Assembly: GCF_008329715.1 (NCBI RefSeq)
Contig: NZ_VTSR01000014.1
Span: 1 to 64,000, forward strand
Direction of reading: 5' to 3'
Source: Gimesia chilikensis
GTDB taxonomy: Bacteria; Planctomycetota; Planctomycetia; Planctomycetales; Planctomycetaceae
Length of the DNA stretch: 64,000 nt
Both the position numbers and the translations under genes were made by a program. Positions 7,564 to 18,000 of the stretch are shown here, one piece after another (within the stretch, counting starts at the first letter, position 1; every line of letters starts with the position of its first letter). The notes beneath the pieces were generated by a model that saw nothing but the letters and a program-made list of their open reading frames with translations, was not told where the DNA came from and did no database searches.

Positions 7564-8550
7564 TTAGAATTCGCCGAGTACCAGGTTGTCGTTACGCATA
7601 CCCAGTCTGCGGAGGGTTTCGATGTCGATGTTATTCGAGAGGAACCGGACCGCACCATCACCGAGCAACGCGTGCACGCCGCCTACATGTTCGGAGGTCA
7701 GCGGGTTGTTGGGGGTGTAAGTCTGGTCTCCCCCTGTAGGTGCGGTGGAAGGGTTGGGGCTGTAACGGATGGTATTCACGCCGGTTCCCCAACTGGTCAG
7801 TCCAGTGTGTCCTGCCCAGCCGCCGTAGTAGTTGCTGCGATAATCTCGGTTGTTAACCAGGCCGGAATCTTCAGCGATGACCATGGTGTTCGAGGTTCCG
7901 TCTTTACAGTCACGCATGCGGGAGACTTTGCCGATCTGCATCATCCCGTTGTTACACCAGTAACCGCCGTAGGCAGCTCCACAACCGGAACTGTAGGGGG
8001 CTGCATTCAGGTAAGAACCACTGATGCCCACGTAGTCCATGGTCATGCCGGTTTCTTTTCCGAGAGCCGAGTTCGGGGATGTCGTACCGTTGTTGGAAAC
8101 GGGACTGGTACCAGTGTAGAAGGCATCCGCGGTGCTGGACGGGCATTTGTAGATGGGGATGTAGAGATTATTCAGCACGGCGTTTTCGGTGTTATAGCCG
8201 GAGGCAGAGTTCCCACTGCCGGCTGCAAAGCCGTGTTGAGAGTAGGCCGCTGGAATGAGTTTGTTGTAGGCAGGTGCCTGATCGATGAAAGGCAGAATCG
8301 AAGATCGCCAGTTAGCGCGGTAGTAGGAAACCTGCGAGCCAATCGGAAACGTCTGATAGGAGTCATGGTAATTGTGCAGTGCCAGACCGATCTGCTTCAA
8401 GTTGTTTTTGCAGGTCGAGCGACGGGCTGCTTCACGTGCCTGCTGGACAGCGGGCAAGAGGAGGGCGATCAGAATCGCGATAATAGCGATGACCACCAGC
8501 AGTTCGATGAGGGTAAATCCCCGTGGTGTTTTGGATGACTTCAGCATCAA
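7564..8550 (-). CDS. DUF1559 prepilin-like surface protein (second copy)
   Basis: 328 residues. The prepilin signal is [13 protein letters not shown], with probable cleavage after Gly11 and Glu16 at +5. The family segment [24 protein letters not shown] and the C-terminal [16 protein letters not shown] confirm DUF1559. The middle is rich in Gly, Asn, Tyr and Ser and differs from the copy at 3994-4926. Its role in the cell is unknown; a pseudopilin-like surface position is inferred from the signal. It is followed on the same strand by a lipoprotein gene. Either of two adjacent ATG codons could start it. Confidence 0.9.
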   Translation of the reverse strand: MMLKSSKTPRGFTLIELLVVIAIIAILIALLLPAVQQAREAARRSTCKNNLKQIGLALHNYHDSYQTFPIGSQVSYYRANWRSSILPFIDQAPAYNKLIPAAYSQHGFAAGSGNSASGYNTENAVLNNLYIPIYKCPSSTADAFYTGTSPVSNNGTTSPNSALGKETGMTMDYVGISGSYLNAAPYSSGCGAAYGGYWCNNGMMQIGKVSRMRDCKDGTSNTMVIAEDSGLVNNRDYRSNYYGGWAGHTGLTSWGTGVNTIRYSPNPSTAPTGGDQTYTPNNPLTSEHVGGVHALLGDGAVRFLSNNIDIETLRRLGMRNDNLVLGEF

Positions 8551-8996
8551 TAGATAACTCCAGTTCCGGTGAAAGAAAAAAACGCGAGCCAGTTCAGAAT
8601 CGATCGGAAAACTGTCGAATCTGTAAGTTAGTTTCTTAAAGAGATTTTTATATTCTTAACATATTAACCGGAGTCAGAATCGAAGAGCCAGCATAATTAT
8701 CGTTATTTATTAAAATACCTAAACGAAAGGACGTACAGTGACAGCGGGAGGGATTCAGCTGCAGTTTATAAGAGTAGTGCGAGACTTCTTATCTGTATCT
8801 TATTGAATCACAGTTGGTTGTGACTCCGCAGCAATGTTTCAGAACTCTTGATAATGTGGAGCGAGTGCAGTTTGTCTGAATTGTGCAAGACGTGTATTTT
8901 TTGAAGTCTGTCCTGTTTTACTCCGAATAGGTCGAAGGAAACGGGTTTGCCTGACTGGCCGAGAATTGGATTCTGAAGTCTGTCAGGTGATCTGAT
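8551..8996. other. AT-rich intergenic region
   Basis: About 450 bases between the DUF1559 gene start and the end of the aminopeptidase gene. It is AT-rich around 8630-8720 and presumably carries the promoter for the DUF1559/lipoprotein pair on the minus strand. I see no convincing gene or strong hairpin in it. Confidence 0.5.
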
Positions 8997-9743
8997 TCAG
9001 ACGAGCGTTAGCAGAATCGGTTTCCCGTTGGTGATAACCAGCGTGTGCTCGAACTGAGCCGAGAGACTGTGTTGCCTGCCTGCCAGTGTCCAGCCATCGT
9101 CGGTCTCTCTGGCAAAGCGGTTTGTTGTGGACAGGAACGGTTCAATGGTGATGACCATCCCTGCTTCCAACTTTCTTTTATCGCCGGGCACGTAATAGCC
9201 GGGGATCTCAGCAGGCTCTTCATGCAGGCCGAGTCCGATGCCGTGGCTGCAGAGATTTCTGATAATCTCGAATCCGGTTCGTTTCGCTACCTGCTGAATC
9301 GCTTTGCCGATACCGTTCAACGGACGCCCTGCGCGTGCGTGGTCACAGGCTTCGCGGAGGGCGAGTTGCGTGGAGTCGATCAGCCGACTTTTGATCGAGT
9401 TGCCGGGAGGCACGATCAGGGTGCCTCCGGTGTCTGCAAAGTAGCCATTCTTTTCCGCCGACACATCAATATTCACCACATCGCCGGGCTGAATGATTCT
9501 GCTGCCGGGAATTCCGTGAGCGACTTCTTCATTGATACTGATACAGGTATAGCCGGGGAAGTCATAGGTAACTTTGGGTGCGGAATGCGCTGCATAGCGT
9601 TCCAGCAGCGCTTTACCGATGAGATCGAGTTCGCCCGTGGTCATGCCGGCCTCGGTCTGGTTCATCATCTCCTGCAGAGTCAGGGCGACGATTCTGCCGA
9701 TTTCTCTTAAAGCTTTGAGGTCCTGCTCTGTTTCGATGGTCAT
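8997..9743 (-). CDS. map: Type I methionine aminopeptidase
   Basis: The 248-residue enzyme removes the initiator methionine from new proteins in the cytoplasm. All metal ligands of the pita-bread fold are recognisable: Asp in VNIDVSAEKNGYFADTGG (two Asp), His in CSHGIGLGLHEEP, Glu in ITIEPFL and Glu in QFEHTLVI, plus the substrate-contacting His in NEEVAHGIP. The length is typical of the bacterial type I form without an N-terminal zinc finger. GGGAG lies seven bases before the ATG. It is not next to secY, adk or infA as in many bacteria, so it is probably a separately expressed, perhaps second, copy. Confidence 0.93.
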   Translation of the reverse strand: MTIETEQDLKALREIGRIVALTLQEMMNQTEAGMTTGELDLIGKALLERYAAHSAPKVTYDFPGYTCISINEEVAHGIPGSRIIQPGDVVNIDVSAEKNGYFADTGGTLIVPPGNSIKSRLIDSTQLALREACDHARAGRPLNGIGKAIQQVAKRTGFEIIRNLCSHGIGLGLHEEPAEIPGYYVPGDKRKLEAGMVITIEPFLSTTNRFARETDDGWTLAGRQHSLSAQFEHTLVITNGKPILLTLV

Positions 9744-9802
9744 GGGTAACTCCCTGCAACGGTCGGATGATTAGAATGCGTGGCTGTGCTCTGTATTGCG
9801 TG

Positions 9803-10735
9803 TCAGCTGGAAGTTTTATCGTAGATGTTCTGCAGCGCAGAATCCAGATCGAGGAACTGGAATTCGAAATTCTCTTCTTTCAGGCGTCGCGAAATACAAT
9901 AACGTCCGTAGAGAGCCAGTTCAGGATCGGTGCGCATCAACAGCGGCGCCCCCAGCCGTACCATCCAACTCAGTGCAGGGAGACCGATGGGCATCTTCAA
10001 AGCTTTTCGCAGAGCACGCATGAATTCTGCATTCGAAACCGGTTCGGGAGCGGTGGCCAGGCAGGCTCCCTGCATGGTTTGATTGGTGATAGCTCTATGA
10101 AAGAGGCGATTCATATCCTGCTCGTGAATCCAGCTCATACCCTGTCGTCCGTGTCCGACGGTGCCTCCCAGTCCCCAGCGGACCAGTTTTGAGAGCCGCT
10201 GGAGTGCTCCTCCGTCACGGCCGATGACAAAGCTGGTGCGAAGAATGACCTGCCGCATTTCGGGGAGAACAGCGCGCTGGAAGGCGGCTTCCCATTCCTG
10301 TGCGACGAAAGGCGCGAGACCATAACCGAAGGCGGAGTCTTCATCGCAGATACATTCCGGAGGATCGCCGTAACGGTGGGCTGTTGACATCTGCACCCAG
10401 ACCGGAGGCGGTACTGCGAGTTGCCGAACTGCTTGCCCCAGTACGTCTGTTGCTTCGACCCGCGAACGGAGAATTTCATCACAGTGATCGGGAGTCTTGA
10501 TGCAGTCAACTGTACGGCCTGCGAGGTTCACCAGAGCGGCCGCCTGTTCCAGTTCGCTGACCCACGATCCGAGAGAGCGGGCATCCCAATTCACATAACG
10601 CCAGTCGCCCTTGGTCTGTGGCTGATGTCGGCCGAGGATGGTGACCTCATAATTCTGGCCGGTCAGATAGCGGGCCAGATTCAATCCGAGGAACCCGGTG
10701 CCCCCGGCGATGACAATGCGGCCTTGTGTCTCCAT
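9803..10735 (-). CDS. TIGR01777 family NAD(P)-binding epimerase-like protein
   Basis: 310 residues with an N-terminal Rossmann motif ([17 protein letters not shown]) and a later [13 protein letters not shown] segment carrying the Ser-Thr and Tyr region of extended short-chain dehydrogenases. The C-terminal part ([25 protein letters not shown]) is typical of TIGR01777/YfcH proteins (DUF1731). Members bind a nucleotide cofactor, but the reaction is not established. It lies 59 bases upstream of map on the same strand, so the two may share a transcript. Confidence 0.88.
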   Translation of the reverse strand: METQGRIVIAGGTGFLGLNLARYLTGQNYEVTILGRHQPQTKGDWRYVNWDARSLGSWVSELEQAAALVNLAGRTVDCIKTPDHCDEILRSRVEATDVLGQAVRQLAVPPPVWVQMSTAHRYGDPPECICDEDSAFGYGLAPFVAQEWEAAFQRAVLPEMRQVILRTSFVIGRDGGALQRLSKLVRWGLGGTVGHGRQGMSWIHEQDMNRLFHRAITNQTMQGACLATAPEPVSNAEFMRALRKALKMPIGLPALSWMVRLGAPLLMRTDPELALYGRYCISRRLKEENFEFQFLDLDSALQNIYDKTSS

Positions 10736-10788
10736 GACGAGGTTTCTTTCTGTAATTGTTGAATACAGTCAAATCACTGAGGGGCCGG

Positions 10789-11814
10789 TTACGCCAGCCA
10801 TTCCAGCCAGCGGCCGTGTCCGTCGGTGTTGGCGAGTGTCTGTCGGGTGAGTATTCCTTTATGGAAAACCTGTAATCTTAAATGAGCGTCGGACAGATTA
10901 TTATACAGGTGCAACAGATCGCGTTGCCGGGCCAGTTCGCGGATCGTTTCCAGAAACGCATTCCCTTGTTCCAGTGAGATCTGGTTGGCGACATGCGTAT
11001 GGAAGATACAAAGCAGAGAGTTAGTGGGAATCTCTGCAGCGAATGAGCAGATGTCTGCAAAACCGTCGCCGGTGCGCAGGTCGACTTCGATCCCCTGTTG
11101 TTGCCGGATCGCGGCTTCCAGCAGTTGACGTCGATCGTGCTGCTCAGGCCAGATCAGGGCCCGCAGCCAGTTGACTTCTGCGGGAATAGAAACATCGATC
11201 GGATGCAGGTCGACACCGATGCGGTGTGTGACGTAAGGCAGGGAATCTTCCAACCCTGCAGAGGGCTTCCCCAGAAATTCAGACGTGATCAGCGTCGGTG
11301 ATTCGCGATCTCCATAGATTTTACCGCTGTCATCATAGGCGTAGCGATAGCGGTCCCAGAGCAGGTTCAGACCAGCGCTGCAGCCGATTTCCAGCAGGGC
11401 CAGCGGTTGAGGGGCAAAGTGCCGCAGTGCGTACATGAACGCGGGATACAGACAGGCACAGCGGCGGACTTCATTGGTCTGCACGAGTCGCGTCTGCAGC
11501 AGTTCGATGATTTCATTTTGGTGAGCGAGTACGAAATCTTTAAACAGCGGGAAAGCGTCTAAGGGATCTTTGGGTTCTGCAGTGCAGGTCGCATAGTACT
11601 CTGCCAGCGGATGAACTGGGTTGGCGACCAGCAGATACTGGACGGCAGCAAAGAGGAGATTAGGAACCGGCTGTCCGTCCCGGGCCTGACTGGCGATCTC
11701 CAGCACTTCCGCATCCGCGGCAATCGCTTCCGTCAGACAACAATACAGGGGAGATGTTTCCCGGCACTCCGGCACAGCAAAGGCGCGAAAGGCATCAGAC
11801 AGACGTGAATTCAT
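10789..11814 (-). CDS. DUF2332 family protein
   Basis: 341 residues matching the DUF2332 pattern: an N-terminal helical part (SPLYCCLTEAIAADAEVLEI), then PLALLEIGCSAGLNLLWDRY, which looks like an S-adenosylmethionine-type glycine loop, and a conserved acidic and aromatic C-terminal half with FHTHVANQI. A methyltransferase-like fold is plausible from EIGCSAGLN, but the function is not known. It lies 53 bases before the SDR gene on the same strand. Confidence 0.75.
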   Translation of the reverse strand: MNSRLSDAFRAFAVPECRETSPLYCCLTEAIAADAEVLEIASQARDGQPVPNLLFAAVQYLLVANPVHPLAEYYATCTAEPKDPLDAFPLFKDFVLAHQNEIIELLQTRLVQTNEVRRCACLYPAFMYALRHFAPQPLALLEIGCSAGLNLLWDRYRYAYDDSGKIYGDRESPTLITSEFLGKPSAGLEDSLPYVTHRIGVDLHPIDVSIPAEVNWLRALIWPEQHDRRQLLEAAIRQQQGIEVDLRTGDGFADICSFAAEIPTNSLLCIFHTHVANQISLEQGNAFLETIRELARQRDLLHLYNNLSDAHLRLQVFHKGILTRQTLANTDGHGRWLEWLA

Positions 11815-11842
11815 ACTCTGTCCTTTTTAAGACGCAGGGTTC

Positions 11843-12523
11843 TCAACAGCCTCCCCCTCCTGCAAACGGCCCCTGGAAATGATCGGAAGTCAGAGCCGGT
11901 AAGACGGTACTCTGTTTCAACAGGAAGCGAGGCGCATCGGGGTCATCTTCGGCATCCGGGTTCCGAACCAGTGTGCCGGAGACTGCGATCGGTTCATAGC
12001 ACCACTCCCACCTGGTTTCTTCCGGAAGCTGCACCATGATCATTTCCCGCGGATCAGACTGACTTCCAAATGAAAAGGGTTGCCTCTGACTGGTCATGCG
12101 GAAGGACTGGAGCAGACCTCCCCGTCTCGGCTCTGCAAAGCCCTTCAGGCAGATCGGCTGTCCGAGCAGTGATTCCCACATTTTCTCAGAGTGTGTTCTG
12201 TTCTTCGTAACAGCAGCGAAGTCGATCCGCGTGTAACCGGGGAGAGCCTCTGAGTGAAAGCGGATTTCGTACCAGGTCAAATGCCAGACGGGAGCGAGTA
12301 CTCCAAATAAAAGTGAGAGCTGGATGCCCCTTCGTGCAAGTTGATGGCCACTGAGTTCATAACGGCGTATCGATTTCAATGCACGCAGACCCAGAACGAG
12401 ACCCGGAATTGCGAGTAGCGCCAGCCAGGGAATGAAGAGCCCCAAAGTGCAGAACACTCCCAGCATCAGGGAGAGGACGGCCTGAGGGGCCACCGGAGTA
12501 TAGTTCAAATCTGCCTGAGCCAT
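11843..12523 (-). CDS. DUF4190-like membrane protein
   Basis: 226 residues. The first third holds two or three hydrophobic helices (LSLMLGVFCTLGLFIPWLALLAIPGLVLG and LSLLFGVLAPVWHL), in the style of DUF4190 small membrane proteins. The rest is a soluble domain with WESLLGQPICLKGF, and it ends in FAGGGGC. The Gly-Gly-Gly-Gly-Cys end is unusual and its purpose is unclear. It lies 28 bases upstream of the DUF2332 gene. No enzymatic motif is visible. Confidence 0.6.
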   Translation of the reverse strand: MAQADLNYTPVAPQAVLSLMLGVFCTLGLFIPWLALLAIPGLVLGLRALKSIRRYELSGHQLARRGIQLSLLFGVLAPVWHLTWYEIRFHSEALPGYTRIDFAAVTKNRTHSEKMWESLLGQPICLKGFAEPRRGGLLQSFRMTSQRQPFSFGSQSDPREMIMVQLPEETRWEWCYEPIAVSGTLVRNPDAEDDPDAPRFLLKQSTVLPALTSDHFQGPFAGGGGC

Positions 12524-12544
12524 CTCGAGATTTCCTGGGTATGT

Positions 12545-13525
12545 TTAGCTCATCCGTTCGTGCATGAATTGAAAGGCCTGCTGGTAGGCGGCTTCGATCA
12601 GTTTGGGATCACCGCCGACCAGGCCGTGCTCGCCTCCCGGAATCGTGACGAGCTGGTGTTCCACTCCATGCTGTTTGAGTTGCTCGGCCATCAGAGTCGA
12701 CTGCTCGTAAGGCACATCGGTGTCTTTGGTCCCATGCACCATCAGCGTGGGGGGATAGTCTTTCGTTACATTTTTCAGCGTCATGTAGGGATAGAACTTT
12801 TCGGGGTTACGGTGATGATCCCAGCCGGAGATGGCCTGCGGCCAGGTTCCGTGCTGGCGACAGTACTTATAGAACTCGCCTCGATTTTTCTGACTCTCGC
12901 GCGAGTCGGCAATTGCTCCGTCGCCAAACTGTTGCAGTGCTTCTGCTTTCGTAATGTTAGTCTGGTGCCGGTCGTGCGGGCTGGGTTTGCCGATCCAGTC
13001 GCCAATCAGATCACCATAGCCCCAGAAAGGGACGAGAACTGTCGGCCGGGGCTGGGCACGATAGCCGGCGATCATCGTCAGACAGCCACCCGCGGAACCG
13101 CCGGAGACCGCGACTTTACTGGTGTCGACATTGAAGAGGTCGGGGCCTTTCTCGTGCAGCCACGTAAATCCATCTTCGAGGTCGGCTATGATTTCGGGCA
13201 GCTTTGTCTCGGGGGCCAGTCGGTAGTCAAAGGAGACCACGGTATAGCCGGCATTCAGCATGTCTTTCAGGACGCGGCCACTCACGCCCCCCCGATGTCC
13301 GACAATCAGCGCACCGCCATGCAACCAGACCATGACGGGCCGCGTCTGGTTATCATCGGCCCGGTGGACGTCGGCTTTGATTTCCAGGTTCCCCACCTTT
13401 TTGAAGGTAAAGGTTTTCATTTTGGTTTTGGCCTGCTGCGCCCGGGTGAGTGAGGGCAGACACAAAGTTGAGGCGCCGGCAGCACAGGCTCCCAGCATTT
13501 GACGACGATTCAGCAGCGTAGACAT
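12545..13525 (-). CDS. Secreted alpha/beta-hydrolase (BD-FAE/esterase type)
   Basis: The 326-residue enzyme has an N-terminal export signal starting NRRQMLGACAAGAS, probably Tat-like, with a cut near TRAQQ. The hydrolase core shows the oxyanion motif WLHGGA, the nucleophile motif SGGSAGG, the Asp in HGTKDTDVP and the His in GGEHGL. Such enzymes cleave acyl esters, often from plant or algal polysaccharides. ATG 13525 is chosen because GGAG precedes it by eight bases and the signal peptide then starts normally. It lies 21 bases upstream of the DUF4190-like gene. The substrate is not known. Confidence 0.88.
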   Translation of the reverse strand: MSTLLNRRQMLGACAAGASTLCLPSLTRAQQAKTKMKTFTFKKVGNLEIKADVHRADDNQTRPVMVWLHGGALIVGHRGGVSGRVLKDMLNAGYTVVSFDYRLAPETKLPEIIADLEDGFTWLHEKGPDLFNVDTSKVAVSGGSAGGCLTMIAGYRAQPRPTVLVPFWGYGDLIGDWIGKPSPHDRHQTNITKAEALQQFGDGAIADSRESQKNRGEFYKYCRQHGTWPQAISGWDHHRNPEKFYPYMTLKNVTKDYPPTLMVHGTKDTDVPYEQSTLMAEQLKQHGVEHQLVTIPGGEHGLVGGDPKLIEAAYQQAFQFMHERMS

Positions 13526-13605
13526 AGCGGATGCTCCCTGAGAAATCATGGCGGTGATTGTTCCAAGATATCAGAAAGCAGAGACGATGAGCAAACCGGA
13601 AACGG

Positions 13606-14175
13606 CTATTGCGCAGAAAAACAGACCATCAGCACCACGAGTGTCATGACGGTCAGCAGCATGATCCAGGCACTGTGCTCCGAGGTGCGTTCCGGATGCT
13701 GCCACCAGTCGCGAATTGAACCGAGCCGATGCCAGAGCACAAAGCCTGCGGGAACGGTCATGAGTCCGAAGCCCCACATCAGCCAGAGAGGAGATCCGGT
13801 CTGCCGCATTACGCCGCAATCACCGATGCCATCCAGGGCACCACCGGCGATGTATGCGCCGTTGGCGATCAGACAGAAGCCGGCAAAGAACTGGACGAAT
13901 CCCGCTTGCGACCAGTTCGTCAATCGGGCTGCGATTAAGAGCCCCAACGGCAGGAGGACGCCGATCAGGGGGCCGGCCCAGACGACAATGGCGGGATGTG
14001 GATTCACGTCCAGATCTGTTCGGGAAATTGCCAGGGGATGCAGCACGACCCGCGTCACTTTGCCGCCGGTCAGCAGACCTCCCAGCACGTGTCCCAGTTC
14101 GTGCAGGCCCATCATGGCCAGCCAGCAGCCGAGCAGCCAGCAAATGCTGAACAGAAGCTGGTAAATTCGCGACAT
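13606..14175 (-). CDS. M50-like integral membrane zinc metalloprotease
   Basis: 189 residues with about four or five hydrophobic helices. The first helix carries LHELGH (His25, Glu26, His29), the HExxH zinc motif of site-2-type proteases, and a later IAGGALDGIGDCG segment could supply the third ligand (Asp). M50 family enzymes cut substrates inside membranes. The protein is short, has no PDZ or CBS domain, and is close to a bare catalytic core. It could also be a distant relative with another job. The gene precedes the esterase gene by about 80 bases on the same strand. Confidence 0.75.
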   Translation of the reverse strand: MSRIYQLLFSICWLLGCWLAMMGLHELGHVLGGLLTGGKVTRVVLHPLAISRTDLDVNPHPAIVVWAGPLIGVLLPLGLLIAARLTNWSQAGFVQFFAGFCLIANGAYIAGGALDGIGDCGVMRQTGSPLWLMWGFGLMTVPAGFVLWHRLGSIRDWWQHPERTSEHSAWIMLLTVMTLVVLMVCFSAQ

Positions 14176-14297
14176 TCCAGTTGAGTTCCATAAAAAAATC
14201 TGGTGAATGGTCTTCCTGCCTGCTTAGGATGGCACACACGATTATCACCGATAGCCATGCACTTGCAAAGCCTGTTGTTTTTAAATCGATTCTCAAG

Positions 14298-14855
14298 ATG
14301 ATGAACACTGCCGCTACGGAAATGACCACAGCAGAGAATTCCCATCGAGGTACATTCTGGAATACGTCCACATTCTCCCTGGTGGCTTTGATTCTGCTGA
14401 TCATCGCAGCGACACCGCAATTGATCTGCATGCCGGTGACGAATGATGTTTCTTATTATGATTTGCAGGCCCGTACTGTCATGCGCGGTGGCATGCTCTA
14501 TCGTGATATGGTCGAACCGAATTTTCCCGGCGTGCCCGCCTGACTCGCTGGCTGACAGCTTTATCTTAGTGGAGTTGATTTATTCGCTCGTGACAAAACC
14601 TGCTTATCTGCGTCTGTGGAGAGCCCGCAGCGATTCGTGCTGTCGAATCTGATGGCAGGAGGACTGCTGGTCAGTCAGGCGAAAGAGATTGGACCGGAGG
14701 GACCCAATACTTATCCGCCGGCTTTTCCGGAACATCTGAAAGCGAAGTTTCCCTTCAGTCTGCCGATTGCCTTTCGTTCTGGGAGCCTGGTCGTACATCA
14801 CTATCAGGAACAACCTTCCAAAGAATCATCAACGAAACCTTCTGATAAACAGTAA
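14298..14855 (+). pseudogene. Remnant of a GT39-like membrane glycosyltransferase gene
   Basis: The N-terminal piece (14298-14543) encodes a hydrophobic helix, then DVSYYDLQARTVMRGG and LYRDMVEPNFPG, a pattern seen in dolichyl-phosphate-mannose-like glycosyltransferases. A stop at 14541-14543 follows. After about 70 unrelated bases the same frame reopens at 14616 with a C-terminal-like piece (FVLSNLMAGGLLVSQAKEIG) ending at 14855. A full GT39 protein has about 500 residues, so the middle was lost. The remaining pieces are not likely to be active. The start at 14298 (ATG ATG) is a guess. Confidence 0.7.
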
Positions 14856-15030
14856 TTATATCAGAACTTACGGCAGCCGGGCGTGGTTTGTGTCTGATAC
14901 AGATTGCATGCCAGCGCTTCTTTCCAAAAAATCACTATTGTCGGGTGACAGAGCCTCAAAGGGGCTGTTATGATGAAGAAACTCAATTAGTTAATTTCCT
15001 TTAGTTTTGTCCCACATAAAGAACTTCCCC

Positions 15031-18000
15031 ATGCTGAATCGAGCCTCTCTGAAGTCTATCTGTACCTTGAGTGCCTTCGTGCTGTTTTGTGGACTGACCT
15101 TTTTCTCCCTCTCAGGTGAAGAGAAAGATCCGAAAAAACAGCAGGCTGCCAGTCCTGAAGATCATCCGCTGATTCTGTTTATGATCGGGGAAGAGGGTTA
15201 CAAGACAGCCGAGAGTCTGCCCGCATTCGCTAAAGCACACCTGCAGCCACTCGGATTTCGCACGCAGTTCATCTTTCCGGACAAGGACGATCCGAACTCC
15301 TTTTCCGACCTGAAAGCGATCAAAGAGGCCGACCTGCTGTTTTTGAGTGTCCGCCGCAAAACTCTGCCGGCTGCTCAGATGAAACTCATTCAGGATTACC
15401 TGAATGCTGGTAAGCCACTGGTCGCCGTTCGTACTTCAAGTCATGGGTTTGCGTTGAGTAAAGGAAAACCGGCCAAGGGATATGTGGAATGGAAAGATTT
15501 TGACAAGGAAGTTTTGGGGGGCGAATACGCGGGTGACTTCGGCAATAAAACTCCGACTGATGTCACCACCCAGTTGCGGGCCGAGCAGGACCCGATTATG
15601 GCGACCGTCCGTAATAAATACTTCCGCAGCGAAGGTTCCATGTATAAGAGCATCAACCTGAAAAGCTCAACCAAGACTCTGTTGCGGGGACTTTCAAACG
15701 TGGAAGGACAGCCGGTACAGATGCCGGTCGCCTGGACGAACAATTATAAGAAGTCACGCGTTTTTTATACCTCGCTGGGACACCCCGGCGATTTTGAAAT
15801 CAATACATTTACACACACGCTGGTTAATGCAATCTACTGGTGTTTGAAAAAAGAACCGCCACAGGTTGATGTAGCAGGCAAGATCAGCCGTGACCGGTTC
15901 AAGCAGGATCTGGCCGGAAACGAGCAGGTCGACAAGGTCATGAAATCGTTCAAAGGGCGTGGGGAAGTCGGTGATGAATCGGATCCCACCCCACCCGCCG
16001 AAGCGGTGAAACTGTTTCAGGTTCAGCAGGATTTTGAAATGGAAACCATCGCCGCGGAACCCGAAGTGATGCAGCCGCTGTATATGAGCTTTGACCATCG
16101 GGGGCGAATGTGGGTTGTGCAATACCTGCAGTATCCGTTCCCTGCGGGCTTGAAAGTCGTCAAGTACGATCAATATCTGCGAGCAGTCTTCGATAAAGTT
16201 CCCCAGGCACCGCCGAATCATGTGAAGGGGGCTGATAAAATTTCGGTGCTGGAAGACACGGATGGAGATGGCACCTTCGACAAAATCAAAGATGTAATTA
16301 CCGGTCTGAATATCGTTTCCGCTGTTACGGTGGGCAAAGGGGGCATCTGGGTTTTGAATCCTCCCTATCTGCTCTTCTATCCTGATGCGAATGGCGATGA
16401 TATTCCAGACGGCGATCCCGAAGTGCATCTCTCGGGTTTCGGCCTGGAAGATACCCACTCGGTAGCGAACAGCATCAAGTGGGGACCCGATGGCTGGTTG
16501 TACGGCGCCAACGGAAGTACTTCTACGGGAACAGTGAGTTCAGAAGTCACGAAGCGACTGCACTTCAAAGGCCAGATGATCTGGCGTTATCACCCCGAAA
16601 CGAAAATCTTCGAAATCTTCGCAGAAGGGGGCGGAAATACCTTCAGCCTGGAAATCGATTCCAAGGGACGTGTCTTCTCGGGTACCAATAACGGCGGAAC
16701 CCGCGGTATGCATTATGCCCAGGGAGGCTATGCCAAGAAGAACTGGGGCAAGCATGGTCCGCTGACGAACCCGTATGCCTTCGGCTATTACGAACATATG
16801 CGACACAAAGGCTACCAGGAGCGTTTCAGTCAGACTTTCTCGATCTATGAAGGGGGAATTTTTCCGCCTAAATATAATGGAGCGGTCTTTGCGGCCAATT
16901 CACTGCATAACCGCGTGATGGCCAGCAACCTGATTCCGGATACATCTACGTATCGAACCGAAGACATGCCGCCGATTGTGCTCACACAGGATCGCTGGTT
17001 CCGACCGGTGGATATCAAAGTCGGCCCCGATGGCTGCATCTACCTGGCGGACTGGTACGACAGCCGCCTGACACACGTGGATCCTCGCGACAACTGGCAC
17101 AAAACCAGCGGCCGGATCTATCGTCTCAAACCGAAAAACTTTGAACCAGTGAAACCCTTCGATCTGTCTAAGCAGACCAATGCCGAACTGATCGAAACCA
17201 TGGGACACTCGAATAAGTGGTTCCGGCAGAAAGCCGTGCAGGTGATCGGCGAACGGGGTGACCAGTCGATGGTGCCAGCCCTGTTGAAGATTGCCAAAAG
17301 CGACAACGACGATCGGGCTCTGGAAGCATTATGGGCCTTGAATCAACTCGGCGCGTTCGATGAAGAACTCGCCCTGGAACTGCTGGGACACCGCGATCAG
17401 CACATACGTCGCTGGACGATTCGTCTGCTCGGCGATCGGCATCAGGCATCGAAACAGCTGACGAAATCATTGGTGGAACTGGCGCAGACCGAGCCTTATG
17501 CTGAGGTGCGGTCGCAGCTGGCATCGTCAGCCAAACGCTTCCCCGCGGAATCGGGACTGGCGATTACCGAAGTCCTGCTGCAGCGTGAAGAAGATCAGGA
17601 AGACCTGCATATTCCACTGTTGCTCTGGTGGTCACTGGAGAGCAAAGCGACTTCGGATCGGGAAGCCGTCCTGAAGCTGTTTTCCAAACCCGAGTTCTGG
17701 CAGGTCAAGATGGTCCAGGATGTGATTCTGGAACGGATCATGCAGCGGTACGCGATGGCGGGCGGCGATGAGAATTATGCGATGTGTGCCAAACTGCTTA
17801 AGCTGGCTCCCTCCGATCAGCACAAGGAAAAACTGATGGTGGGGATGCTGGAAGCCTTCCGCGGTCAGAAGATTACGAACCTGCCTGAAGACCTCAGTAA
17901 AGGTCTGGCGGAGTACCAGAAGAGCCTGGGTGAAACCGATCTCGCGTTGGCGCTGCGACTGGGTGATAAGGAAGCGACCAGTCGCGCCTTGAAAATCATC

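Noticed and set aside
7540-8538. 332-residue plus-strand frame opposite DUF1559
   Set aside because: The minus-strand frame has the clear prepilin signal and DUF1559 motifs; this one is its antisense shadow.
12560-13453. 297-residue plus-strand frame opposite the esterase gene
   Set aside because: The minus strand encodes the complete catalytic motifs; the plus frame has no recognisable pattern.
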